Source of the DNA: Micropterus salmoides
Taxonomy: Eukaryota > Chordata > Actinopteri > Centrarchiformes > Centrarchidae
NCBI RefSeq assembly: GCF_014851395.1
Contig: NW_024041484.1
Coordinates: 6,396,183 to 6,460,182, forward strand
Length of the DNA: 64,000 bases
Reading direction: 5' to 3'
Shown here: positions 1-11,448 of the stretch, in pieces
Layout of the letters: each line of letters opens with the position of its first letter
Numbering within the stretch: the first letter of the stretch is position 1
The notes under the pieces: model-generated
Told to the model about the DNA's origin: nothing
The model's database searches: none
The model's input: only the letters and a program-made list of their open reading frames with translations
Translations under genes and position numbers: made by a program

Positions 1-3000
1 AATTCTGCTATAATAATGTATTAATACAGTCATATTACAATGTTATACACAAGGTTGTTTTATTAATTTCACCACCCAGTGCTGTTTAGTTTGCTAACTG
101 TGATTATTTTGTGATTCTCTTGGTTCTCTTCAGTCCAGCTCATCTCTGTTTCCATACATCTCTGACACCATTTCAGCTGTGTATGTAGCACCAATGTCAG
201 CGCTACATAAAGAAATACAATACAAGAGAACGGCACAGCAATATATACGACTTGAAAATACCAAACAGTATGCCATCTAAGTCATCTAAATCAAAAAATA
301 TGTTTGTTAAAGGTATAACTATCATCAAATTTTTAAACTAGAAAATATTACAATAAGAGTCTATCTCTAAGGGCCGGGTTATTCTTGAAAAGAACTGGTT
401 TGTACATCGTGTCATCTGATGTCATCCGAAATCACTACGTTCTTAGCTGCACGGTAGAGTGAGACTGGGAGGGGGGAGATTGTAAAATTGTTTAAATACA
501 GTTTCACCTGAAAGACATTCATGGTGGTACACTTGTTCATAAACATGAAAAGCTAGCCAATGACGGCGTGTAGTAGGAGTGAATGTCAGTTTGTCAGTTT
601 CAGAAAGTAAACAGGAATTGTAAAAACACAGCTCCCCCTAATCTGGAGAGGTGCTGCACCAAGTAATTATTATACAAGCTCTGCAGAGCCTGACGATACA
701 TAAGAAACTAGGTATGCCATTTACCTCTCAAAAACCTCCTTGTTTCAATTATTTATCTGTTGAATTTTTTATGTTATCAGTTCCTCCAAATGGATTTATT
801 TGTTAGGAAAATGAAACGTGTGCAAATACAAATCTTGCTATTTTTATGGATATTATTTAATGCATGTCACCAGCATTACTCTCATTACATTGTTGCAGTG
901 TAGAGCATGTGTAAGGTATGGCACACGTGCTACCAGCCGGGGTTGCACATGTTCCAAATGTGTACACATCCCTCTCCTGTAGATTTCTGCTTTCTCGTCT
1001 CTCTCTCCTCTCTCTCTCCTTCTGTCGCTTTCTGCAGGGATTTCTGCCTCCGGAGTTGTAGAGTCTGGATCTATGTTTGCCAACTCGCTACTGTCCCTAG
1101 TCCTTCTCAACAACCACTGCTACAATAATTATTTGTAGTTTTGTTATTATTTATCATTATGATTACTAATATATTTATTGATATTTGTATTATTTCCACT
1201 ACTGTTACTATCTTTTACATCTCTATGTGGAACTTGCATTGGGCTGTGAGTGAAGTGAAGAGTTTTTCCTCTTCCTCCCTTTTCCTCCTGAATGGAAAAT
1301 TAAATTGAAATGAAGTGTATAACTGCATTACAGTACTGTAATGTCCTGTAAATACAGAAAGTTTCCATCAAATGGCATTCATTTTTCGTGCATGTTGTAA
1401 GAATATTTGACATCATTTTTACAGTATCTGCTGAAATTTGAGTTTTAGTTTCAAGAAGATAATAAGCTAATACAATAGACAAAAGACTGAAGACTGAAGG
1501 TATTAGTTACCTTCTTCTCCTTATGAAACAGTAGGTCTGCGGGAGGCATGCTCACTAGTATTTTGGAAAGATCACAGTAATACTTCTCCATTAACTTATG
1601 TCTTTTTACACTACCCAGTTTTGGGTCCAGCTGTCAGAACATAGTGGATGGACCGTGCAGTTTAGAGGCCAACGTTAATAGAATCATGTTAATTAAACAA
1701 TTTGCTAAATGGTTCCATTGTCTTGAATGTGTTCACATTAAGGTTCTTATTTCAGCTGCAACCCACAGATCCATTACCCCAAGCATTTGAATTATGGATA
1801 GTCAGGAAATTACTACCTTTATATTCGGCACAGAGGAGATTAAACGCCTCTGTGGTATCGGATTATATTTGTCCATTAAATCAGGTTTCAGGAGAATTTT
1901 ACAACTTCTAACATTATATCAACTTAACTAGAATTCTATAAACTGTTATAATTGCTACTACTCTTCTCGTTCTATTAGTACACCCACTAGTGCTACAGCC
2001 ATTCCTACAACAAATATTTCTACCGGTATGCTACTACTAAACTACAAAAACAGCTACAAAAATAATATACTAGATAGAATTTAACATCACTCCACACATA
2101 AGCTATTTCACTATGAACCAGTGCAAAGACCCCCCCAAAACCTCAGCTTCAGTGATGTGCTTCCATAACAAAGACTGTGTGTGTCCTTAAGGCCCTCTTT
2201 ATTCAAGCACGCCTTATATGGAGAAAATTCGGTATTTACTGGTCATATTATCCCCATATTTACTGATTTTATATATTAACTGGATAGAATGTCATGTCAT
2301 GTATGCTTATTTGAATTCACTTTATTACAGAAATACACACCCATGCACACATATATACAGTAGATGCATACATATATACACGTACATACATACATAAAAA
2401 TAAACGTGCAAATACATGCTTAAAAAAAGGATTTAAATAAATGAAGAGGGATACTCCATCCACTTAATTATTGCACTTCCGCAAAGTTGGGTGACTCCCA
2501 AGAGACAATTAAAATTAAATATGTCAAGCTCAAACACTGCATCCTTTTCAATCAGTTCCAATAACGCAACTCAATAGCCGATTTCATGAAGCTGCCAGTA
2601 TACTCCAGTGCTTCCCGGATAGATTCGGAAACTCCTTTCCCTACATTTATAATCATCATTGGCATCGCATCCAACAACTTTTCAAGCCACCTGCAAGTGT
2701 GGCCATTCGGAATAACTATAAACACTTGATGCACACACAAACATTTGATATCTGACATGTCTTACAAACTGGTTCTGTTCGATCCGACCCCGACTCCTAA
2801 ACTCTCCCTGCCTGTCCCATGCCCTCATATTTTAACTTACACCTTCAGAAACAGGATTCCTGTCATAAATGTGTTGTATTCGAGGCCAATCTGAGATAAT
2901 CCTGATGCTACTACTGACACTTTAAATAGCATTACTAACATGAGTGCTATGTTTTCTACAGATAATAATATAAATTATTGCGGCCATTATCATCATTAAA

Positions 3001-3940
3001 ATTATATCATTCAGTTAAGTGACCACTTAACTGCTAGCTGTTAACTGGAATGGAAATTAGTTGCTCGGTTTCTCTACTGCAACACCTGCAACACTCTCCA
3101 GTATCACTGTACTGACGTGTGAAAACCACCTTGTCATGGTGAACGGCAAAATAAGTCCCAATGGGATCCATCACTACCTGCCTCTATTCAACACCTGCCA
3201 TTGGCTAGTTGCCTGTGAAGCGTGAAGGCTCCTCTTGTCCTCACTGCCATTACAATACTCTTTAATTAGTGTACGTTGGCATCAGATGTCTTCCCACTTG
3301 GAAAAGTACTGAGCAACTAGTGCGCAAAAAAAATGTTTTTTAAAAGGGTTTTGCTTTTTTGCACTAGCCAGTGAAAAGGCTTGTAAGAGGATTTTTGAAA
3401 ATGCGATTTGTTGACTCACTAAGAGGTTATCTGTCATCCTTAAATCCTTCTGATGTAACACTACTTTTCATTTTTCACCCATACAGCCTCTTTTCATTTT
3501 TTGGTCCAAAAAAGATTTGACCAGGACACACATAGAGGAACCAAACATGATGAAAACAGATACTAAACATGTCAGATATAAGTATTACTAAGGGATAAAA
3601 GAACACACTCATCCTCTAAAAACATTTTATTTCATACCTAAAAATAGCAGCTCATGAAGTCCTGACAAAGAGTTACCTTGACTGCTCTACTTAGAAATTT
3701 GTCCTATGTCTAATAGAACAGAAAGAAAGTATTTATATAAAAAGTTAATATTCAGACAGTGGTAGCCTGGATTTATACAGCCAAGGAAACTTTAACAAGC
3801 CTCTTGGCACCTTGGAACCAATTCCTCATACCTATAAAAATTACACAAAGGGAGGACAGAGGAATCTGGGTCACGGTGGGCTCGGGGCTAGCTGGCAAAC
3901 CTTCTAATTTGTGTGACACTAACCTTGGCTGACTGGGGTT
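1..3940. other. A+T-rich intergenic DNA, no gene recognised
   Basis: I see no coding exon, RNA gene or complete transposon here. Short open frames are present, for example 68 codons on the minus strand at 2758-2552, but none resembles a family I know and none has convincing splice sites. A degenerate CA/TA-rich microsatellite lies near 2331-2400. This is distal 3' flank of the minus-strand amigo2 gene. Confidence 0.5.
2331..2400. repeat. Degenerate CA/TACA microsatellite
   Basis: A run of acac, atat and tacatacata units, interrupted by single substitutions, ends in a short A-rich stretch. Confidence 0.7.
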
Positions 3941-4060
3941 TCACTGCAAGCCCAAACTCCCCTCCTGTCTGAACTGATAAGGATCAATTCCTCCGTGAAT
4001 CTGCTGTTTGTAAAGCTGTGGGTTGTTGTAACAAGGTGGAGGGTGAGCAGGGAAGTCCAT
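3941..4060 (-). CDS. Possible 39-residue ORF with a PPxY motif (uncertain)
   Basis: On the minus strand an ATG at 4060-4058 in a strong Kozak setting (A at -3, G at +4) opens a 39-codon frame ending with TGA at 3943-3941. The peptide starts MDFPAHPPPCYNN, so it carries one PPxY (PPCY) motif of the kind bound by WW domains, and its second half is rich in Gln, Gly and Tyr. An overlapping minus-strand frame (4208-3984, 74 codons) also looks protein-like, so at most one of them can be meaningful. The ORF lies about 2.4 kb beyond the amigo2 stop codon and could be inside a long 3' untranslated region, an unrelated last exon, or chance. I do not recognise the family. Confidence 0.2.
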   Translation of the reverse strand: MDFPAHPPPCYNNPQLYKQQIHGGIDPYQFRQEGSLGLQ

Positions 4061-4281
4061 TTTCAACAGGAGGAACAGGAATCAGGTTGACAAGTGTCCA
4101 GCCTGCAGTGTCAATCCAAATCAGCTCCAAAGGATCTGGACCAGTCCTGAACTCTGACACCCCTTCAGAGAACCATGGATTTTCTCTGTTAACAAATATT
4201 GCGCTCAAATTACAGCAGTTATACAGGATAAAGCCGCTGCCACATGAATACCTCCTACCTCATTTTAATTCTTACATTTGT

Positions 4282-4303
4282 AAAAAAAAAAAAAAAAAAA
4301 AAA
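4282..4303. repeat. Poly-A tract
   Basis: About 22 consecutive adenines. This could be the tail of an old retroposed sequence, but no recognisable body precedes it. Confidence 0.75.
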
Positions 4304-5159
4304 GAAAATTCCAATATCATCTTAGACTTATCCATCAAATTAAATTATGAAAAAGCATATTTTCTCCCTTACCTGTAGTGGTCCCTAGCCCTGATCAAAG
4401 TTTTATTTGCCTTCACCCCATAATAAATGCCAACTGAATTTCGTAAGTGGTGTCATTTAGTTTTTGCATTTAAAAATGGCATTTAAGAAATTCAGCAACA
4501 CATCTTCCTGATAATAATCCTATAATCCACCAAACGTACCATCAACAGTTTTTACAAGGACTATTCACTTTAATAGAATAAAGTCCAAATAAAACTGTTC
4601 ACAGCAAGGTCTGTGGATTATGTGTTTAGCCAGACAATGCATTTTTTTGAAAGCAGTGTTAACAGATATTTAACCATTTGGGGTTTAGAAACAAGTTGTA
4701 AGTAACAGTACTGACATATTATCACTTAATAAAGTTAAAATGCTTTGCAATCTAAGCAAACTATTGCCTATTTACACATCCAGCAGACACAGAGAAACAT
4801 TAGCATTCATTTAGAGTCACAGTTCAGACCAGGAACGGGCAGTATTTATGATGCATGTATTTAAAATACATACTTAAAATACAAAATAGGATTTTGTCAT
4901 TTTTATTTGATAGGGTTAATGAAAATGGCTTCATATTTTGTATCATAATACTTTAGACTTTTGTTACTGTAAAATACTGAGTAGCAGCCCTCACAGTTAT
5001 CGTTAACTTTCAGCCTATGTTAAGTTTTCATCAGTTGTGCACAAAAAAATACGGAAGTAATAATGAAAACTGCTGTTTTTTGAAGTTTATTTTAATACAC
5101 TTAAATAAAAGTAAAATACATTTTGCCCATCCCTCGTTCTGGCCACCTAGTAAATGAAA

Positions 5160-5300
5160 GTCCAATATTGACTCTCCTTTTAGTACTGTTTTGCTTTCTA
5201 CCAAATAGAAATATCTGTCTCTGTAGCTGCTAAATGTTCCAATGTGTTCACCAGCTACTGTGTCAGTCTGCTGTTTGGTGCTGGGCAGGTAGTGTACAGT
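5160..5300 (-). repeat. Fragment of a dispersed repeat (shared with 10390-10520)
   Basis: The words tccaatattg, tagctgctaaatgttcc, caccagcta and gtctgctgtttggtgct match the reverse complement of 10390-10520 with moderate divergence, so both are old copies of one interspersed element. Confidence 0.55.
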
Positions 5301-6484
5301 GGGTTCTTAAGAACTGCCTACCCCACATCCAGGAGATAAGTGGCATTCATTTGTAATCAGGTTTCTCCCAACGTAACTCTATCAACCCCTGACAAAGATA
5401 GCTGGGTATTTAGCTACTAGATGTTTGACTTTCTTCACAAGCTAGAAAAAGAAAGATGCTAACATGCTCCAGGGGAGAACCATAGTATTAAAAATTTGTT
5501 CATCACTTTGACCCCTTTCACATTAAAGCAATTTGACCCATTGTTAATAAAAAACAAATGTGGATCAATGCAGCTTTAAATGCAATTTTCAGTGCTATCA
5601 ACAGCATAAGAAAATTCCATTGGCATTCATTGTACTGGGGGTAGAAATCTCAATACAATATGGGTAAGCTACCCAAAAAGGTTCAAATCAAGGGCAGCAA
5701 CTGGACTTGGCAGAAGATTTTCGCCTATCATCCAAGACATTTGAATTGAAGAAGCCTCTTGGATGGGAGGCAAAACGTTTTCAGCCAGGTCCAGTTGCAC
5801 TTGATTTTGACCTTCCTTACATAACCGTGACCTGGATGACTGAGAATCTTCACAGACGATATGGGTAAGGGGAAAAGGGTTTGTAGGGTTGCTTTCACTG
5901 GGTTATATTTAATTAACATCATTTTTTTAAAAAAAGAGGGTGTGTAGCAGACACAATCTTATCTGGCAAAACATCAAAGTTCAGATAATTTCACACAAAT
6001 GAAAACGGTACGCTCCACAGTACAGAGACAGATGGTTAAAAATAACAAGGGTCACTGTGATGGCAGTATTCACCATGCATATACTGTCTAACAACCACTA
6101 ATGCCTCTAGCAGCTTATCAATTCAGGTGTGAATATTCCTCTCAATTTGAAACACCACCCACATTTAAATAATCTTTGTGATCTTTGCAGTAACAATTTC
6201 CCGCGTTAACAGTGAAATTTACATTTGAACTCATAATATTAAAAAAACAACAGACACCACTTACAGTCGAGACATAATTGAAATCCTGCCTACAAAACGA
6301 CTGCATTTTCTGCTTCAGAGCAAACACCCAAAAGCTACAGTGCATATCTACTTCACAAGAATCACAGTACATTACATCAAATGTATTTTTTTCCTCTTGT
6401 ACTGAAACAAGAAAGTGAAAAAAAAAAAAAACACTTGGGTTCAGACTGTAAGAATACCGGAATGTAAAAAAGGTAATTTTCTTG

Positions 6485-8002
6485 CTACGCCATGTGAGCG
6501 GCATCTGTGAGGGTCTGTCCCACTGTCCTACTTCCATTCTTGAGAATTCCCTCAGTGGTAACATGACCCAAGTTCATTGCTGGTGTTTTTAGACCACCAA
6601 TATCAGAGTCATCTGCCTGCGGTTCTAAGAAAGCCACCCTCTTTCCATTTGACCGTCGCTCTCCTGACTCTACCTCCCTGGGGTCTGAACAGAGGATGAT
6701 GGCTCGTCCGCCGCACCCTCTCGATCCCCCACCCCGGCTTTCCCTGCATCGACAGGGAGTGAGGTAGAGATAGAGCAGCACCAGTATGATGCTGACCACA
6801 CAGGAAGCCAGGGTGGTGAACGCTGTGTTGAAATGCTCGGCACCACTGCGATGTGCCAAGCCACTGATGGAGGCAGTACCTAAGTTTCCAACCACCACAT
6901 TGACCTCCAGAGACTTGTTGGGGTCATAGTGGCTCCTGCGGCCTGCCACGCACCCATACATACCGGAATCCTCCATCAGGGCTCCTCGGATTTCAAGGGT
7001 ACCATTGGGGAAAACTATCAGGTGGGCACTTGGATCATTGGTTGATGAATTCACCACAGTCCTGGGGGTAACCCAGAACACCAACAGCTCCTCCTGGGCT
7101 GGAGAAGCCAACCCTGGACATGGCACGCTTAGCCATTTACCAGGTTCTACTTGGTAAGTCTGTGCCTCAAGGGACATATCTGACACTACCCGCTGGGTAC
7201 ATTCCGACCCCGGACCTGAATCGTCTCTACATGGGTATTCACCTCTGAACTCCACCAGTGGGCGATACTGTTTCCACATCCAGTACTCCAGCAAGGCGAG
7301 TAAAGCACAGTCGCAGACCAAAGGGTTTTCCTGCAAATAAATTCCACCTTGCTGCGTGAGAGACAGCAGGCTCTGGACCGGCACCTTGGACAGCCTGTTG
7401 TATGACAGATCGAGAAAGGACAGATTACGAGGACCTCCAGGTTCCCAGTAAAGCCCCAGAGGGAAAGCCATCAGTCTGTTCCCAGAGAGGTAGAGCCTCT
7501 GCAGACTCTGAAGATCGCTGAAGGCCCCTTGGTTAATCTGGATGATCTGGTTGCCAAACAGCAGCAGCTCTTTCAGTTCCTTCAACCCAGTGAAGATGGA
7601 CGAGTTCAGCACTGTTAGTTGGTTGGAGGAGAGATCCAGGTGGAGGAGATGTGGTGTCACAGTGAAGGCTCTCACCTCAATTCGGTTTATGGAGTTTCGG
7701 CTGAGAACCAGTGAAGTAAGCCGGTTGAATGGTTGGGAAATCCAGTCCACAGGCAGGACAGTGAGGGCGTTGTGGCTCAGGTCCAACCGTGTGGCATAGC
7801 TTGGGAGATCAAAGGGCAGCGCAGACAGATTGCGGCCGCTGCAGGAAATTATATCGCTGGCACAAAGGCAGTATGGTGGGCAAGTGGCCACAGAGGGAGG
7901 GAAGCCAAGACACAGGGAAAGCAGCAAGGCTGCAGCAGCAGGGTTGCTGTGCCCACCTCCAACACTGATCTTGCCCAAAAGATGTAATGCAGTGGAAGGC
8001 AT
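6485..8002 (-). CDS. amigo2: Amphoterin-induced protein 2 (AMIGO2), LRR/Ig adhesion protein
   Basis: A complete 505-codon frame in a single exon, as is usual for AMIGO genes, from ATG at 8002-8000 to TAG at 6487-6485. AMIGO proteins are type I membrane proteins that mediate homophilic and heterophilic adhesion, mainly in neurons. Visible parts: a hydrophobic signal segment (about residues 22-40); an LRR N-cap with Cys41, 45, 47 and 54; about six leucine-rich repeats (residues 67-205, LDLSxNxL type); an LRR C-cap with Cys230, 232, 258 and 268; one Ig domain with Cys295 and Cys351 (DSGMYGC); a transmembrane helix at about 394-415; and a basic cytoplasmic tail rich in Arg/Gly then acidic. N-glycosylation sequons occur, for example at NSS, NGT and NKS. 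Length fits the family (about 490-520). AMIGO2 rather than AMIGO1 or 3 is chosen because slc38a4 is the neighbour; sequence alone leaves some doubt. The start is the first Met before the signal segment. Confidence 0.93.
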   Translation of the reverse strand: MPSTALHLLGKISVGGGHSNPAAAALLLSLCLGFPPSVATCPPYCLCASDIISCSGRNLSALPFDLPSYATRLDLSHNALTVLPVDWISQPFNRLTSLVLSRNSINRIEVRAFTVTPHLLHLDLSSNQLTVLNSSIFTGLKELKELLLFGNQIIQINQGAFSDLQSLQRLYLSGNRLMAFPLGLYWEPGGPRNLSFLDLSYNRLSKVPVQSLLSLTQQGGIYLQENPLVCDCALLALLEYWMWKQYRPLVEFRGEYPCRDDSGPGSECTQRVVSDMSLEAQTYQVEPGKWLSVPCPGLASPAQEELLVFWVTPRTVVNSSTNDPSAHLIVFPNGTLEIRGALMEDSGMYGCVAGRRSHYDPNKSLEVNVVVGNLGTASISGLAHRSGAEHFNTAFTTLASCVVSIILVLLYLYLTPCRCRESRGGGSRGCGGRAIILCSDPREVESGERRSNGKRVAFLEPQADDSDIGGLKTPAMNLGHVTTEGILKNGSRTVGQTLTDAAHMA

Positions 8003-8097
8003 CCTGGTATTCCCTCAGGATGAGATCTCGGTTACTGTCTCACTGGGTGTGCACATGTCAGGTTTACCAGCATCTGATAGTGGACAGCTTTAATGAA
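8003..8097 (-). other. amigo2: amigo2 5' untranslated part of coding exon
   Basis: On the minus strand a pyrimidine tract followed by CTCAG ends at 8098, giving an exon start at 8097 and 95 untranslated bases before the ATG. This matches the usual AMIGO design of a non-coding first exon joined to one coding exon. Confidence 0.7.
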
Positions 8098-9407
8098 CTG
8101 AGGAGAGATACAGAAAGACAGGCAAAATGGAAATTAATCTCCTTATTTTTTATACTAGTTTTAGTAATAATCTACTAGCACTACTGGCACTAAACAAAGT
8201 GCAAACACCACATGAAGTAAAAGACACCATCATGAGCAAAAACAAGCAGTTAGATAACAGTAGGAATACACAGTAAGACTACATGGAAACATGTAATAGA
8301 GGTAAAGGCATTACAAAAATGTAGCTCTAAAATTTAATTGGAATCCAAATCTAAATACAAAAGTGATGGCTGCTGGCATCGTCTGCACACGACAACTGTT
8401 AGTATCTGCTGGAAGTGTAACTTAATCCAAACATGTCAGTAATCCATACTCCTCCCCTATATTTCTCACAGATACAAAACAAGTTAGTTGATTACTTTTT
8501 CCTTTAGCTCACCACCCCCTACTTTTGATATTTGTTTTCATTGTTTTATAGATAGATAGATAGATTTTGTATTTTACTGACACCACTACTGAAATCTAAC
8601 AAATGCTGCATGTCCTTATAACAGCTGACATGAATTGATCTATCACCTGTGTTTAAGGTCTATATAAATGATAGCAAATTATAGCATTACAGTCTATAGA
8701 AGTCTTCAATATCTAACACCAAGAATATTATAAAAAATGTAAACTCCAACAATATTTAAAATATAATTTATAGCTCCATCAGCAGCTGATTTCGCTATTT
8801 AACTGTTCTCAAAAGATTAATTTAAAAAGTGCTGCAGTGTTTTAATGATTAGCCCATTAATCTATTGGTCCATCCATTAATCTGCAACTGTTTTGATAAT
8901 CAACAAATCATCTAAGTCATTTCCCAAGTAGAAATACCAATCATTCTGCGGTTGCTGCTGCTTTATTGACAGCTTTTTGTAGGCTAAATGTAAACTGAAT
9001 GTATTTGGGTTGTACACAGACAAAACAAGACTTTAGACAAGGTAATGGCATCTAGGAAAATTTGGATGAATGCATTTGGCCTTCTTCCCTATTTTCTGAC
9101 TCTTTGTAGCCCAGTTCATGAATCAATTAATCAATTACATAATTAGTTGATTAAATGATGCTGAAAAGAATTGTTTGTTCTGGCCCCCGTGAAGTTTACA
9201 TAAGTGAGAACATTAAAAAGTCATGATTGTGTTAAAGAATGAGCCAAATGTAGGAAACTGTTTGCGGGTGGAAGATGAATTCTGTATTATTATTATTGGT
9301 ATTAGCCGAATCTGTCCTTTCCTTTTCTATTAGAATGATAAGAATTTAAAATGAACGACTTGTGGAACCAAAACAAACAAACAGAACAAACCCAGCCGAC
9401 AGCTCAC
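8098..9407 (-). other. amigo2: amigo2 intron 1 (inferred)
   Basis: An intron of about 1.3 kb is inferred between the donor AAAG|GTGAGC (exon end 9408) and the acceptor at 8098. It contains a short GATA microsatellite near 8551 and no convincing coding sequence. Confidence 0.65.
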
Positions 9408-9860
9408 CTTTCCGCCCACACTGAAATCATCAGCAAGTCTGCTTTTCCGGACGAAATTGCGAGGACTACAATCCTAAAGGCAACTTCGCTCTTTCTGGAG
9501 TAAAGCGTTTTCGTCTCCCCTCAGCAAATACTCCGACTAGAATGTGAGCAGGGAGCCGGGAAGCTGCGGCTGAACTGCTCACCTGCAGGTCGGATTGCAT
9601 TTTTGCCGTGGGAGGGGTCGTCCAGAGTGTAAACACGGAGCCCAACAGCAGCCCGTACGCCAATAACATGTGAGTGGATGCTGCCAAAAGGAGGAGAGGG
9701 CGGTGGAAGATGAGGAGAGGCAGAATGTGCGGTAGGAGAGGGTGCAGCATCAGCACGAGCTCGGATATTTGGTTAATTTGCTCCAGTATTTTGTGATTTA
9801 GTTGTTTACTTAGTTTCCTCACTGACTGTTTTGGTTAAATAAGTTATTGGTAGTGGGACA
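9408..9860 (-). promoter_or_regulatory. amigo2: amigo2 first exon and promoter region, CpG-rich
   Basis: The stretch from about 9420 to 9780 has many more CpG dinucleotides than the surrounding DNA. It ends on the minus strand with a strong splice donor (AAAG|GTGAGC at 9408/9407). An inverted CCAAT box lies at 9846-9850. The transcription start cannot be placed exactly. A 118-codon minus-strand frame here (9822-9466) closes with a stop before the donor and does not join the AMIGO2 frame, so I treat it as untranslated or chance. Confidence 0.55.
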
Positions 9861-10389
9861 ATAACTGTGAATATATGTGACAAGTCAGATAAAAATCAGA
9901 CTACATGTTTGTGTCTCTCCTGTGAACATTTTTGCATATTATTAAGTTAATTAATTATTAAGTCGCACCTGTCTGGCAGATAGATCATAGAAAGGTGTTT
10001 ATGACACTTTCAAACCTGCTGAACCAGACAATATCTTCCTTATAATGCCGTAGAAACACCTTTAATCTAACTTGTATAGGCCTATATTATAAGAAAAACA
10101 TTTTACCTGCAAACTGACAACAAATGGCTAGCAGATAGCAGATTAAAGCTGCACTAATCACTATCAACAAAGGATCAAATGACTGCCTGTAAAGTGAAAG
10201 CTGTCAGAATTATCATCCTACTCTTCAGTTCATCCAGAGCTTTTTAGTATCTTATTTAGTATCTTTTAACCCCTGTGTTGATTAGATAACTGCCGCACTA
10301 CTGTTCATTCTCACTACTCTCATCAACCCTGTTTCCAGCACAGGCAAGCAGCTGTTTTCATCAAAAAAAGTTATGCTACTTCACTTGTC

Positions 10390-10520
10390 TAGCACAAAGA
10401 GACAGACAGACAAAGTTAGCGACTAGCTGGTGAGCATGGAGGAACATTTAGCAGCTAAAGAGCCAGGTATTTCTTTCAAGAGTTGATGGAGAATATTGGA
10501 CTGGCCAGAAACATGGTTTC
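10390..10520 (+). repeat. Dispersed repeat fragment (shared with 5160-5300)
   Basis: Contains agctggtgagcatgg, catttagcagctaaagagcc and gagaatattgga, matching 5160-5300 in inverse orientation. The stretch 28900-29080 (ttaggagttgttggagacc, cagagctgaaagg) resembles the family I recall from other teleost sequences. Confidence 0.5.
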
Positions 10521-11419
10521 TTGGTACACGGTAAAAGTGATTTTACAAATGGTGGTCAGTTTGTCAGGATATCTTTGCTTCTGCTGCCTAGATTTTGACC
10601 ATATTTTTTGTGTTGCAAGTTGACCTGTTCTGGCTCACTGACAACATATCATTTTGCCTCCCGTCAATCACATGACAAATACAGAAATGAAAGTCTGAAC
10701 CATATATATTCAGATCATATTAGCTTTAAATCCAGGAGATGGTGTTTGATTAAGATCTTTGGGTAATGTTTGAAACCTTGTAACCCCTTTGGTTGGTCCA
10801 GGATGTCTTAAAATCTGTGTTCATTAGTGTGTGTATACAATCTATGAGAAAGTTTAAAAGGTTTATATATTATTCTTGCAAGCTGAGGGCTCATAACCTC
10901 TCCAAAGAACGCCAAGCCTGCCTGTGGTAAACTACAGCATTTTAATGGTGGCTTGGCAGGGACAATTTGGTTTAATGTCGTTTAATTAGAGATAACATCA
11001 CTGCAATTAAACATCTGTGACCTTGAACATGTTTTTTTCATGTTCTCTAACGAATCCACAGCGTCATCACTGCTGCGTTGCACTGTGCTGTTAAAAGTCT
11101 ATATATTGAGTTGTGGAAATAGGTAAACACTTGCAGCTTACACCCCCCCACCCCCACCCCCTTTCTGTAAAAGAAGAGCAGCATTTTAGGATTTGCTTGT
11201 TGAGGCAGAATATTTTAGACAGCGTTAAGCTGTGCAAAGGGTTTACATAATCCCCCTCATTTTTCAAAATAGTGTCCATCCGTGTAGTGTTAGAATACAA
11301 AATGCAGATGCTGCCTTATTGATTCACGTAATGTGGCCACATGTTCTTCATTACAATCACATGAAACTTTATTTTCTAGAATGCTTTCTATCTGTGCTTC
11401 AGAATTCTGTTTACCACCG

Positions 11420-11448
11420 TGTGTGTCTGTGTGTGTGTGTGTGTGTGT
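11420..11448. repeat. (GT)n microsatellite
   Basis: A GT run with one interruption (gtgtctgtg). It creates spurious Val/Cys and His/Thr frames on the two strands. Confidence 0.9.

Larger units (their letters stand above)
4061..6484. other. amigo2 3' flank / probable 3' untranslated region
   Basis: Downstream of the amigo2 stop on its strand. Candidate polyadenylation signals on the minus strand are an ATTAAA at 5913-5908 and an AATAAA at 5091-5086; I cannot tell which is used. Parts of the stretch are repeat-derived: 5160-5300 matches 10390-10520 in inverted orientation, and 4760-4810 resembles 35480-35530. A sequence near 5730-5800 resembles a short dispersed fish repeat from memory. Confidence 0.4.

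Noticed and set aside
3984..4208. PCED1B exon (neighbour of AMIGO2 in mammals)
   Set aside because: I considered it because of synteny, but neither frame resembles the PC-esterase protein as I remember it.
6142..6564. 140-codon minus-strand frame overlapping the amigo2 end
   Set aside because: It is the shifted frame across the amigo2 stop and its 3' UTR; the overlapping LRR/Ig frame is clearly the real one.
7542..8178. Several plus-strand frames of 60-87 codons opposite amigo2
   Set aside because: They are antisense shadows of the LRR coding sequence.
9466..9822. 118-codon minus-strand frame in the amigo2 promoter region
   Set aside because: It ends before the splice donor, does not join the AMIGO2 frame, and shows no signal, domain or family; best explained as 5' UTR/promoter sequence.
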